Assembly (NCBI RefSeq): GCF_964204865.1 | Contig: NC_135261.1 | Location: forward strand, 11,470,001-11,534,000 | DNA: 64,000 nt | Direction: 5' to 3' | From: Styela clava | Lineage: Eukaryota; Chordata; Ascidiacea; Stolidobranchia; Styelidae | In this document: positions 47,168 to 58,716 of the stretch, one piece after another | How the letters are laid out: each line of letters starts with the position of its first letter | Numbering within the stretch: the first letter of the stretch is position 1 | Notes under the pieces: model-generated | Seen by the model: the letters and a program-made list of their open reading frames with translations, nothing else | The model's database searches: none | Told to the model about the DNA's origin: nothing | Made by a program: the position numbers and the translations under genes

Positions 47168-50100
47168 CTATATTTTTTATTTCCATTCATAAAACGTATA
47201 GAACAATAGCAAGCATTTACAAAGCTGTCAATTCCTTCTTTGGGTGTTCATTTTTGCTTCGAGTGTTATCTTCAGTTGACTTGAATTTTCGAAATATATT
47301 GAGGCCATAGTATCTGTGTAAAATTCACCAAAAATAATCAGAGCACACCATAAATTCAACTTTTCATGTGGCCTTATTATTACTTTAATTCGCACTCACA
47401 AACTCACTGTAACATAACTCAGTTATATTAAGAAAACCAATAAAAAACATTTACCGTTTATTACTCTCAGCTTGTTGAATTGTATCTGGCATCCTCACTC
47501 CCATTGTTTCCGGAATGCAGAAGATCCCAATAATTCCACTCAGAATAGTAATCCCACCCATTATCCAGTTAGGTATGGAATATTCAATTTTACCTATATT
47601 CAAATAATAATGTTATGAAATAAATAAATACAAGAAATTAAAAATAATAAAACAAACTTTAGGGTGAAACGTCGAGTCCCATAGAACCCAGAAGAATTAA
47701 AAAAAAAATTATAGCTTTCCATCTTCTTCCATCTAAAAAAAAAAATACCAAAACGATTCATTTGTACACTGTCCTATAACGTGTTTACTATTATTCATAG
47801 AACGCATTTGATAAAATAAAAGTTTTAATACGTTTAAATTAGTAAGTTCAGTAATTAGTAAGTTAAGGGCTGAAGAGTCGGGGAATATTCACAGCAGGCT
47901 CTCGCGATTCCGGGTGAATAAAAATCGACTCCAAACTGTAAAAAGTGATTGCTCAATAAACAATTTTGACTTCGATTATAACCTATTAATAAAGTTTGAA
48001 ACTACGACTCCCGACTCAAAATTTTAACTTCGAATCCTGCAAGTTTGAAAATACGACTCAGGCATCGACCTAACAGAAAACTCTGGATTCTATAGCTTTA
48101 TTTAACGTACTCGAGGTGTATAGAAAATTTTTGCCTCGTTGCCTCGTCTATCGAAGATGAAATATTAATTTATTTCCTAAATATTTACGAAGATATGGGT
48201 GAAACACCATAATGTATATAATGCAAGAATTACCCATTAATATGACAGATGGAGCGATAAACGCCCCGACACGACAACAGAATGATGCTATACTCATTGT
48301 TGCACTTCTTTGTAGAGTGGGAGCTAGTTCGGACGTGCTCAGGTAGATAACATAAAACACTGCACTTACGGCGCCCTTTCCAATAATTGAGATTATAGTT
48401 CTGGCCAAAGAAAGATCTAGATAAAGAAAAAATAGTTTGGTTAAATAACGTTTCTTCAATTATATATATATTTGAGAAAATTCAACCTTTACGAAATATT
48501 TAAATAAATTGAACTATAATTAATTAGGAGGCAATAAAAAATTCGATTGCACTTATGAACAAAATGATTTTCTTGTTAATAGTGAGGTTATAAATCTTGG
48601 TGATGATATAAAACTTTTCAAGATTCAATTTGCGAACCATTTGAATGCTCGTAGCAAGTCAGAAATCTATAAAATTCCTCTCGTTACAAGAAATAGAAGA
48701 ATGTGGATGTGAAATTTACTGATGACGCTACTTTACTAAAAAAACACTTATATTGCAATAATGCGTTGTTTTGAAGAGTTAAATAGCGACATGTTTAACC
48801 CTCAGCTATTTCTGTTTAGGTTGAAAATTTAGCAAATAAAACATGTATAAATCATCATCCATTAACACACTAAATTATATTAATACCTAACGAATTGCAT
48901 GTGACAGAAAAGTGTTCGGCAGAAATCAAAAGATATCTAACCTTCTGGTAAATACGGTAGAATGATGCTAAAAATTCCGCAAGTTAGAAGAAAGAAAGTA
49001 GCAGATCTCGGACGGCCGATTATATTCACCGCATAAAAACTGACATATGCTGGAAGTTCCGCCAGTGCAGAGAATAATATGTTTAGGTAACGGTCATCAC
49101 TGAAGCTCTTTGAGTGGAACGCTATTGCGTAGTAAACGAGACCTGTTACAAACCTAGAAGAATAAAAAAAATATTCAGTTCCAAATTTCAATACATGCAT
49201 ATGGCTCGAACACAGCGCGCTTTCCGCATTTTCGTAAAATTTGAGATTTTTGGTAATCCTTGATTGAAGTGGGATAAAATATTTAACCGAAATGATTATT
49301 ATTAGGCCAAAAAATTATAAAATGAATATTCATGTTTTTTAAAATGATTCAAATAATATAAAATGTTTTTATAAGCCTATATGGTATTGTGTATCGTAGT
49401 TGAGACAAATCTGAATTATTTAGAATAAATAGCTGGAAACCCAGATCATTCCGTTTTGTTATATATATAAAAAACTCTGTCAGATTAAAAAAATGTAAAG
49501 AAGTTTGTTGTTGGCCTCTAGTTTCAACATTAAACTATATACGACGTCACTTTGTCGCCAGTTCTTTTATGTTTGTTCAAACGGAGAGGTTTTCTTTTTA
49601 TCGAGATTTTCCGACCTTTTGTTGAACAATCCAAGAAACAATAATTAAATTTATTACAATAATCATTGATAAACTATTCGACTTACCATACAAAGAAAGC
49701 AGCTAGACATCTAGAAGTTAATTTAGATTTAAAAATTATGCGAAGAGTTTCGATTAATCCTGATGGTCTTGTCATCATGTTATGAGGATGTGTCTTAAAG
49801 TAGAAGATATTGTGAAATTAACTACCAGCGCATTGAGTATCCTAAATGCAATATTAAAATGATCAACAATATATATAACAATACCTTTCTCAAATTTGCA
49901 AAATCAATCTTTTTTTTGTTTGCTTTTGCCATTTTGTCCAGTTCTTTTATCGCTTCATTTGTCCGACCAACTGTCATTAGCCAACGTGGTGATTCGGGGA
50001 ACAACCTGCAAAGATGTTATTCAGAAGCGCATCGTGAAATCTTGCTTTTCATTGGACACGAAATGGGCCCATAGGTTTTGTTGTTGATGATTGTCATGTT

Positions 50101-51060
50101 AGTATTTCTTTTCTTCTTTTAAAAAATCGCTTTTTTATTACCTACTGCCCAATTTCTTTGTGAAATTTTCATTTGTTAAAGATGGTATTTTCCGCTAGGA
50201 GTCTATTACTTTTTTCATTTCAAAAAATTTTGTGGCCTCTATGAGATTTGTTTTTTGTGTGCAATGTAGTCATCAAAATTAAGAAAATTGCGCTCTTTGT
50301 GGCTGTTCCGCTTTCGCATAGGTTCAATTCTGATCAGCTGCTATACGGAATCGGTAGACAAATTTCATATTTTTATTTTGTATTTTTCATTGAAAAATTT
50401 GCTGTAAACAATTTTCATTTATGAAAATACGGTTTTTAATCCGCCAAGCGTGACGACCCTCTTGCGCTGTGATTTAGCAAAATCTTGCGACGCGAAAGTC
50501 GGGAAATTTTTCGATACCTTTTTTGACACTCTGTAGGTAGGTACCGTAAGTTACTGTAAAAAGGTACAGTACTTTAAATTAGTTAATTCTACAGAAATCA
50601 TTCAGCATTTCGATTCACCTCGGCGCATTACGCTTGAATCATCATTGTCGCAGGACCTTCCTCGTAAGGCTGGGGCATTACAGATACGGGTTGGCTCGGC
50701 GGTGTAGCGCATCGTGCTAAGCGTTAGGAATACGCTCGCCACCGCACCTCTGATTACCCTGCGTGGGTTCGAATCACATGCAGGGAAAGTTATGTGCGAG
50801 AGGATTGCTGGACCTCGCCGCCGTAGAGTGGTTCACGTAACCGCTGGTCGGTTAATACATCCTCCACCATCAAGTCCATGCTTCCAAAAACAAACAACTG
50901 GATAACTAATCCCATTTTCGACATGGACTTGTTACCGGACGAAAGGTCGTGATTTGTCATATGATTAAGCCGTCTTATCGGCTTTTGTTCTTCCACGGGA
51001 AAAATATGTAAACCCTATCTTAACGGTACTAGTAAGTTACGATGGTCCATGTAAATTTGA
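47168..51060 (-). repeat. Duplicated SLC22 segment, copy A side
   Basis: The sequence starting at about 47,168 (3' flank) matches that starting at about 58,436, and the match continues through exons 10 to 6 and into intron 5 to at least 51,060, facing 63,900. Introns and the 3' flank align as well as exons, showing a segmental duplication rather than two old paralogues. Confidence 0.88.
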
Positions 51061-53300
51061 GCATTGCTAACTTGTTCTATTCATATCATGACACTGACAA
51101 AATATTCAATGTTGATTACTTTTACAAAAAAAAACATAATATACGCAGGTTTAATTTAATGTACTGACAATTCAAGATTTCAAATGAGCCGGCTAAATCT
51201 GGCGTTTAGTCTGTATGTTTCCACGAGCATCGACTTACTTGGCTACTTCCGTAACATTGGCCAATAGCAAAGATGTCAATAGTGACATAACAATTAAAGT
51301 TAGTGCAGTCGTTCAGACCCCTTTTTCACTCAGAGACAGACTATTCGCATGGTTGTAAACATTAGCTCGTTTTCAAGGTTTTTAGGTATGTTTCCGAAAT
51401 TTTCGTATTTCAGAGTCAAAAATTTCAGAGCAATTGGTCCAGTAATCAAAAATGAAAAGCGACTTTTTAGGTTCTCCACTAGGTGTCCAAAAAGTGTCAA
51501 TGAACAACAACAACACAATATTAAAACGATCGTTATGTCCACTAACGTGTCCAAGAAGCATAACAGATTTTCAAATGGTAAAGTAGATGAAGACTTTTTT
51601 GGAATTTAAGGGTCTTGAAAACATTGAGGTAAGTTAGAGTATGAATTTTGTCAACACTTAAAACTCGAAAGTTATTGTGGACTTGCCAGGTGGCAAATTA
51701 AACTAAGTAACATTTCATAAATTCGATTATTTAAATGAATAAAAAATATACCAGGTGAAAGTCATACCAGTAGCCAGGTAGATATAGCACGATGGCTATT
51801 GTCATAGATGCCCAAAAGTACGAACGCCAGTTTTGCGTGTAATATGAAATCAAAGGAACAATGCAATATCCGACAGAAAATGCATACATTGTACCAACTG
51901 CCATAAAATTTCTAAATTTCACCGAAATAACTTCTGTTGCTAGAAAACATTAATGTAAAGATTAATATGAAAGGGTAAAAAAATAGGTAAGCACATGAAT
52001 AACTGAATTTTACCCAGAACAAAAGCAACAACAAAGTTTATCAATCCAGTCACACCACTCAGATAAACGACGACCAAATATAAGTAGTAGTTCCATGACA
52101 CAGCCGTCAGGCCCATGGATCCAATCAGAGCGAAAGTGGCAATCAAGTACACTGGTCTTCTTCCATACCTTTGAAATGGACAATGAACTTATTAAAAAAA
52201 TAATATACTTGAAAAGTAAATACAAAAGTTTTATAGAGATGTGTGAGAAGCCGTCGCTAAGATGCGAATGCTAATGCCGATGGTGTTAGATTACGTTGCG
52301 TTTCGAGTATGTAAAATATAAGTAATGAACCTAGTTTTTAAAACGGTTTCCGGCACCATGGGTAAATATTTTAAACACATAATCTTATATTCCGAAGTCG
52401 CTCCAATTTTACTAATTTTTAATTTACCTATCAGCAAGCATGCCCGCTATCGATCCGCTTGCCATTCCAGATTGGAACACCGTTATAGCCAGAGGTCCTT
52501 TCCAGTTATTGCTGCAAACCATTTCAAACTAGAGAATAAAAACATAAAAATAGTAGACTGTACATAAGGCTAGGAGTAAAAATATAGCGCGATCAATGGG
52601 AAAATTATTATCAGAAAGATGTGAGCAGGATGAATTGATTGGGAGGATGAGAACGAGGTTTTATATATATTCATAGGATAGTAGGCATACAGAAAATTAA
52701 ATGAGAAGAACCCAAGAGGTTCTGTCAGGAAAATGCGTTTAAAAATCTTGTGATTGACACTTACGTCAGTAACAGCAGTATCATGATTGGGCAGTATATC
52801 AAATGTGAATCCATTGGTGCATGATATAATGTCTGCAGACTGGTTAATGTGTATTGGAGGCAGCTCTGTAGAATATGATCTGTTATACATGTGACATTTA
52901 CTTCTAATTGAATTTCCATAATTGTCAGCTTCCCTGGGTATATAATAGTCAAGAATTTTTTCACTGTCGTTCAAGTTCTGCAAAAAAAACAATGAATTTA
53001 TTTACGTGAAAGCTCATAGCAAATTCTTGCTGAAAATATTAAATTTCCTTTTAGTTTTATTTAGCTTCTGCTCGTACTGCAGGACGCACTATGCTGCATA
53101 ATGAGTAGGCTACTTACGTTTTTTAATATGCTTTCAATGCCAGAAGGTAATTTACAACGGTGGTTTGGTTCAAAATGATTTACTGCAAACTGAAAAGTCG
53201 TGAAAGCATTTGGGACACAAGATATAAACACAATGACATAAATCACTGTTTGGTAACGTCCCCATTTCAACAAATGTTTGAATTCTTCGTCAATATTCAT
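47451..53300 (-). CDS. SLC22-type organic ion transporter, copy A (10 exons, complete)
   Basis: Exons in order: 53300-53118, 52977-52765, 52528-52428, 52168-52014, 51939-51768, 50005-49885, 49793-49687, 49153-48942, 48416-48234, 47593-47451. All are GT-AG, phases agree, total 1,590 nt (529 residues). It is a plasma-membrane major facilitator transporter of the SLC22 family (organic cation, anion or carnitine carriers); substrate unknown. TM1 is at about 17-37. Next comes the large extracellular loop of the family (about 41-145) with Cys and N-x-S/T sites. The MFS loop D-R-Y-G-R-R-P is at 165-171, the family signature F-P-E-S-P-R-W at 277-283, Y-L-S-T-S-E-L-A-P-T at 446-455, and the end of the last TM has I-P-E-T at 509-512. 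The start at 53,300 is the first ATG of exon 1. Length is normal for the family. Intron 5 is long (1.76 kb) and holds a SINE. Confidence 0.93.
50693..51020 (+). mobile_element. tRNA-derived SINE in intron 5 of transporter A
   Basis: It starts ggctcggcggtgtagcg, has a B box ggttcgaatc (50,766-50,775), and continues through the family body to gccgtcttatcggc and a short ccctatctt tail. It is antisense to the transporter. The paralogous intron of copy B (about 63,800-63,830) runs straight from aaataggctagggac to cggtaccag without it, an empty site. Confidence 0.85.
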
Positions 53301-53377
53301 TTTCTTCACTGATGTTATATGTTATTGCCAACGAAATACTTTAAAACAGCACAACATAAATTCTATGTCCACTAGAC

Positions 53378-54215
53378 CAGTGGTTCTCAACCTTTTTAGT
53401 TTGGGGAACTGTACAATTTTGAAATTATTTTTGCGGACCGGTGAACCTTCAAAATCATCCCAAAGTTTCTTTATCTGCTGGACCGAGTATAGCGAGCATG
53501 AGTGATTTTTTTAGTATTTCGAAGAAAAATCCGGCAGGGATGAGGAAGAACAGTTGACATTGCCTTTACTCTTTAGGTCCACATGTTTACAAACTTTGAA
53601 AAGCAGAAAGCACACATTAACATCTTTTGTTGAAAAAAATACGTCCTCATAACGGGTGGAAGAGTTTGAACACCCAATGCGTAATTCCATAGTCCTGGTG
53701 CACGAAACTACGCCAGTTACAAGCACCAATAAAATGATAATAACGTTCACAAAATTGAGATTTATTTAAAGGCAGCAATTTTTTTTCGTGTAAGTGCGCG
53801 TTGAGTTTTTTCCTTGATAATTAGGAGCCGCACGTGCAAAAAGTTTGGGAACCGCTGGGCTAGGTGTTAAACGCGGTTCTAATGAAGTTTCTACAAGACG
53901 AAGTAGAGCGTTGATTTCCTCACGATTTCTCTGTTTGGTTTTGATGAGAGATCACGATGAAAAGTATTTATCGCATGAGTATGTTGTACAAAAAATCAGC
54001 AGTAATTTAACGGCTTTGTCACTTAGCTCAGCATATTCTTTTTAAGCGATATCCGAAACTGTGACGACATGGTGTCGTTCTCGAACTCCTCCGTTATGAT
54101 ATTCGCCGTTATGACGTCACAGACTTAACGAAACATCCAGATGTTCAGGGTTCAAAATGGGCGTATAGCCTCTCAGACTAAGTTTGGTTTACGGACCGGC
54201 GGTTGAGAACCACTA
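53378..54215. mobile_element. hAT element (838 bp) upstream of transporter A
   Basis: The left end CAGTGGTTCTCAACC and the right end ggttgagaaccacta are inverted repeats, with one change at the outermost right base. The 8-bp target-site duplication cactagac is perfect (53,370-53,377 and 54,216-54,223). No transposase frame remains. It sits 70 bp upstream of the exon 1 ATG, so it probably lies in or next to the promoter. Confidence 0.9.
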
Positions 54216-54223
54216 CACTAGAC

Positions 54224-55460
54224 TGAATAAGATGTTTACCATAACATTATGCAATTATTTTTATCTTACAAAATGTAATTTCAATTTTCTAAAACGGTTT
54301 ATTATTTTAATCCCGGCTTCTAAATGTTCTACATCATATTTTCATAATAAACATTGTCTGCATTGAAGCATATTAAAATATAGTAGTAAATAATGGCGGA
54401 TTATGGCTAAAAGAGGTCTTTGTTTGGTATATACATAAGTTGGCTTAGATAAATTCCATGGTTTTTACTAATCCACGATATATATTGGCTTAACGATCTC
54501 CTCATTTTGTTTCCGATTCTTTCTCACTTCTTATAACCTCTTAGTCCTAGAACCTAGATACATATAGAAACTACTTACTCTGGAATAACTGATTCAAACG
54601 CATGCGCCAAGACGCGGCGAGGAAATGGAATTACCGCGTCTATGACGGCATTGCTGATAAACGGAAATGCTCCGAGTGATAGTTGAAAGTGACAATCGTT
54701 CTTGATTTGAACGCGATTAGAGTTTTCAAATTTGACTTATTTATAAGCAACGTAGCGGGGTTTTAGGCGATGGCGTTCGACGGTAATATACTGTGTACAA
54801 AAGGCCGTCTTCTTTCTCGCTAAACGACAATTTAATTGACCTTTGAAAACTGGTCAATACTCAGCTATTCTGTTGCCCCAGTACACAGGTTCTCAAGATA
54901 AGCAGTCAATAAATATTAACACCGTCCAACGGTGCACATTTGTATTCAACGCTCGGATGCGAAGATCTCAATACAGTGCACGCGAAGCAACAGACACGGG
55001 TTTAATGAACAAGCAATTGAAAACACGTGGCAACATAACAAACGCAAGAGTACCACACTGGTGGAATGAACGTAAGATAAACGTATTACGTTACACTTGC
55101 CATATTTACAATAAAAAAGAATTCAATTTCTTTCGCACCAAATCTGAATACAAGTAAATTCAACGTAAAACGTTGTTACTTGAGCTTGGGAAAACTGCAA
55201 TAGGCCTACGTGCAAATGAAAAAAAAAATATTCAAACACTCTGAGCAATGAAATGCGATAATAGCAAAATAAACACAAATGATAACGATTACATTGAAAA
55301 TATCAATGCAATAAATAGGGGGCATTTCATAAATACGCAAGGTACAGAAGCAGTATAAAGCATCACTAATTCATTAACATGAAAATCGTTAGAAAGAGCC
55401 GTTTTATATTATACTGCCTTTCCATTAACTTTCGAGATTTGTCAAGACGCTTCCGCGCAT
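54224..55460. other. Noncoding, nothing recognised
   Basis: A 104-codon plus-strand frame at 54,843-55,157 has no recognisable domain, repeat or splice context, and I do not call it a gene. Confidence 0.5.
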
Positions 55461-55986
55461 TTAAAGCACCGTAATCTTTTTAGACCTAATATCTAATGCA
55501 CTATCAATTTCACGAGAAATACTTCCGTGGGAATTGTTAGCTATCGGGTCTGTTGAATCTGTCAGGTCAAAAGGAGTATCCTTTGGTACAATTCCGTAAG
55601 CCAGTGTATCGAATGGAATGTCATTCAAATCATGTACGGCAGTATTCAGTGGTGGGATTCAGCCGGTTCGCAGTTCGCACCGGTTCTATAGAACCGTCTC
55701 ACGGAATTTTATAAGATCAGCGAACCGGTTAGCAATACTGAAAAAACATGACTTTTTGTAACAGAACCGGCTCAAAAAATATGTGATGGAACCGGCTAAC
55801 AAAACATTTGAATCCCACCACTGGCAGTATTGTAAACATAACATGCCAAGGGTGAAACCAGATCCCAATATAATTTTTAGAAACCGTCAAATGTGACAAT
55901 ATCTTTCACAACGTTCTTTGACATCTTTCTGTACATCCGTTACCCAGTGGATGAAAAGAAGTCGTTTGGGTTTTCTTGATGCCATA
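55461..55986 (-). pseudogene. Ty3/gypsy integrase remnant
   Basis: Read from 55,986 down, the frame gives YGIKKTQTTSFHPLGNGCTER, matching the Y-G-I-K-x-T-x-T-x-x-x-H-P-x-G-N-G-x-x-E-R core of Ty3/gypsy integrases, then a stop codon. After removal of the inserted MITE the typical Y-N-T-A-V-H-D is read, with 48 more residues to a stop at 55,461-55,463. It is a dead fragment with at least one stop and one frameshift. No LTRs or other retrotransposon domains were found nearby. Confidence 0.8.
55647..55823. mobile_element. hAT MITE inside the gypsy integrase remnant
   Basis: 177 bp, with perfect inverted ends CAGTGGTGGGATTCA and TGAATCCCACCACTG and a perfect 8-bp target-site duplication gcagtatt (55,639-55,646 and 55,824-55,831). 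Excising it and one TSD restores the integrase reading frame locally, which confirms the boundaries. Confidence 0.95.
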
Positions 55987-56627
55987 CTCCTTACACATAT
56001 TTTTTAAAAATAACACTTTCAAAATTTGAACCTAAATCAAAATGCAAAATTTTCGGTGGAGTATGATTACAAATGCACGGAGTTATCGTAAAAATCCATT
56101 AAAGTTGTCAATCATAGATAAAATATATATATTTATTGCCGGAATTGCTCCTTGATATCCTGATATCATCACACTTTATTCGCTTCTTAATGCCACTCTC
56201 GATTCCTCGACATAGCTTACCGAGAAAACATACCCGCTTAAACAATATATAGTATACTATATAAAATCAAACAAGTGATCATGTTCAAATATATGATTAT
56301 CGACACGAAAGCCGAAACTAAGTAGTAGGAGTTTTCAAAATCTGTCACTCACAGTAAACAAAATCGCACACAAAAAACGAATCCCGAGACACCACAAAAT
56401 ATCTTGAAATAAATAAGCGTAATAGCCTTCTGGCGGACAATTACAATTTTCAACCACTGAAAATTTCCTAGCAATTGGTCCAGGTAATGATAAAAGATAT
56501 TATTTTATGACAAAAACAAGAAAATGAATTCTAACAAAAAAAAATAATATCGATTTGTATGTCCACTTTGTGTCCAAAATATCACTGTCATAGCAAAAAT
56601 TTATTGCATTGTGAAAGGAGAATCCGT

Positions 56628-56940
56628 TCACATGTCTTCATGTAAATTCGATCGGAATTTGGATGCGAAAAACTCCTCTGAGCTATGTGCTCTTTCTGAA
56701 GCAGCGGATGTTGTTGGGACACAGAGGTACTTTTGAACGACAACAGCTATGTTTGGATACATTTTTGTTTTGTTGCCACCATTGCAGCGTTTTTTCTTGA
56801 GTCGCTGATATGACAAGAGTCCCGTAATTCAAATATTTTGAAATCTCATCTGAAGCTTTCACCTCCCTAGATAATTCACCAATGTCGCCGCCACTCTCTT
56901 CGGAGCTGTCCATACCGTTATGATCAGATTTTCAATACAT
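56628..56940 (-). pseudogene. hAT transposase C-terminal remnant
   Basis: Two overlapping frames (56,913-56,683 and 56,816-56,628) together read EKTLQWWQQNK, then YPNIAVVVQKYLCVPTTSAA followed by SERAHSSEEF. This is the pattern of the hAT C-terminal dimerisation domain (LxWW.....YPxLA..A...L.IP.TS..SER.FS). A one-base frameshift separates the parts and no N-terminal zinc finger or catalytic domain is evident. It is decayed. It could be the source relative of the non-autonomous hAT elements here, though no ends tie them together. Confidence 0.8.
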
Positions 56941-58435
56941 GCTTCGTTAATTCTATGGAGGAGTTCTTTTGCTATTCTGGTCTGTTGGACTACATGCTGT
57001 TTCATCTCTGAGGTGTGAAACTTTCTACTTCAAAACGCAACAAGATTTCAACATTTTTTGATGCCATTTGCTTCAAGTAAATAAGAGTTATGAACGCAAT
57101 AACTAAAATATTCAAGAAATGGTCAAAATGTGGCATGTGTCCTTGACCCGCGCAAACGAGCGAGAAGGTGCTTGTAGAAATATAGTTAAGTTTGTGTCGT
57201 TGTAGCAATTCCTCATAGCAGTTTATACATATATGTGGACTTTTCACAAAACGTTATACCTTGTTTGCAAGCCAAGATTTAACCGAGAATCGATTCCACG
57301 AAGAATCGATTCCACGAGAATCGATTCTGGTGTAGCATAAACACCCCAGATTTACCCCAATTTCGGTTAAAATTAAAAAAACAACGTCAATTTTTCCGAA
57401 ATTCTAACAAAGACTTTCGTAGGAATCAAATTATAGAACTTTAGGTTTTAGGAACATGTTTCGTCCTGTTATTATCAAGTTAAAATTCATTTTCTCAGGA
57501 TATTTAAACACAAATTGGAATAATTAGATTGAAGTTCTCAACCGTACGAAGTACATAATTACCGGTATTAAGATAATAAGAGTTTCTGCTATAATGTCAA
57601 TCACGGAATCACGTTTTCAATATTAATTAGATGTTTGATGAACTACAACTCGATATCTTTTCAATGTTAGATATTATTACTGTTTGATTAGGAATAAGAA
57701 TCGATGTAAGAGGGTATATATTGTAATCTGTGTATATCGTCGGAATTGCAATAAAACTCATAAAGTGTTTCAATCGAGTGTTTTCTGCTGTCGGTGGCTA
57801 TCGTCAGGTTAACAACTTGGGACAAGACTCTTGTCAGTCAAAACTGGTGTCTGACTCAACAAATCAGATCAACGAATGAACAATTAATGTGTAGTGAGAA
57901 CTAATCCCTACACTGGAATCGATTCGGCCATCCCTACTTGTAAACGAGTTTTCCTAACACCAAAATGTCCTGAAGTACTTTTATCGTTAATTGTCAATAA
58001 ACTGTCCACAAACTAATCAAATTAACGCTTGGTGGAGAATATAAGACATAAAATTGCCGATGCGCGTTGTTTTCGATGAATGTACAATGGGCACCAATCT
58101 ATGATGTTCTAATACCCCGCAGCTGCTCATCTTGGATAACATGAGAAATGTGCTGGCTGAAAATCTCTCTTTAGTGAACTACTCTTTGGATGTTGGCGAT
58201 AAACTGTCCATAAACTAACCAAATTAACGTTTGGCGGAAATTATCATTGCACACCTTGCAGTTTGTTCAATTCAAAACGCATCGCCATAGTATTTTGTAG
58301 GACGAGGCTACTCTATTAACGCCTACATAATCTCAAAAACAGCTTTTGCTTGAGATGTGAGAGATGACTCGTAACAAGCGTAAAGTGAATTTAATAAAAT
58401 ATCATGATATGAGCATCATTCACCCGTATGCCCTT
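56941..58435. other. Noncoding with small repeats
   Basis: Contents: three near-copies of agaatcgattccacg at 57,291-57,330; a stretch 57,556-57,670 related to 43,540-43,660; and a 42-bp direct repeat (ataaactgtccacaaactaa ...) at 57,998-58,039 and 58,199-58,240. A minus-strand frame at 57,002-57,247 may be a further part of the hAT transposase remnant but shows no clear motif. No gene supported. Confidence 0.5.
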
Positions 58436-58716
58436 TTTTTATTTACATTCATAAAAATTCATAGAACAATGGCAAGCATTTACAAGGCTGTCAATTCCGT
58501 CTTTGGGTGTTCATTTTTGCTTTAAGTGTTATCTTCAGTTGACTTGAATTTTCGAAATATATTGAGGCCATAGTATCTGTGAAAAATTCACCAAAAATAA
58601 TCAATGCACACAATTAGTTCAACTTTTTATGTAGCCTAACTATTACTTTAATTTGCATGCACAAATTCACTGTAACATAACTCACTATTATATTATGAAA
58701 GCCAATAAAAAAACAT

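Noticed and set aside
54843-55157. 104-codon plus-strand frame
   Set aside because: No domain, repeat, homologous neighbour or splice signals.
57721-57860. Possible LTR end (AATAAA followed by a short tail)
   Set aside because: No second LTR, primer-binding site or TG...CA boundary pair could be identified.
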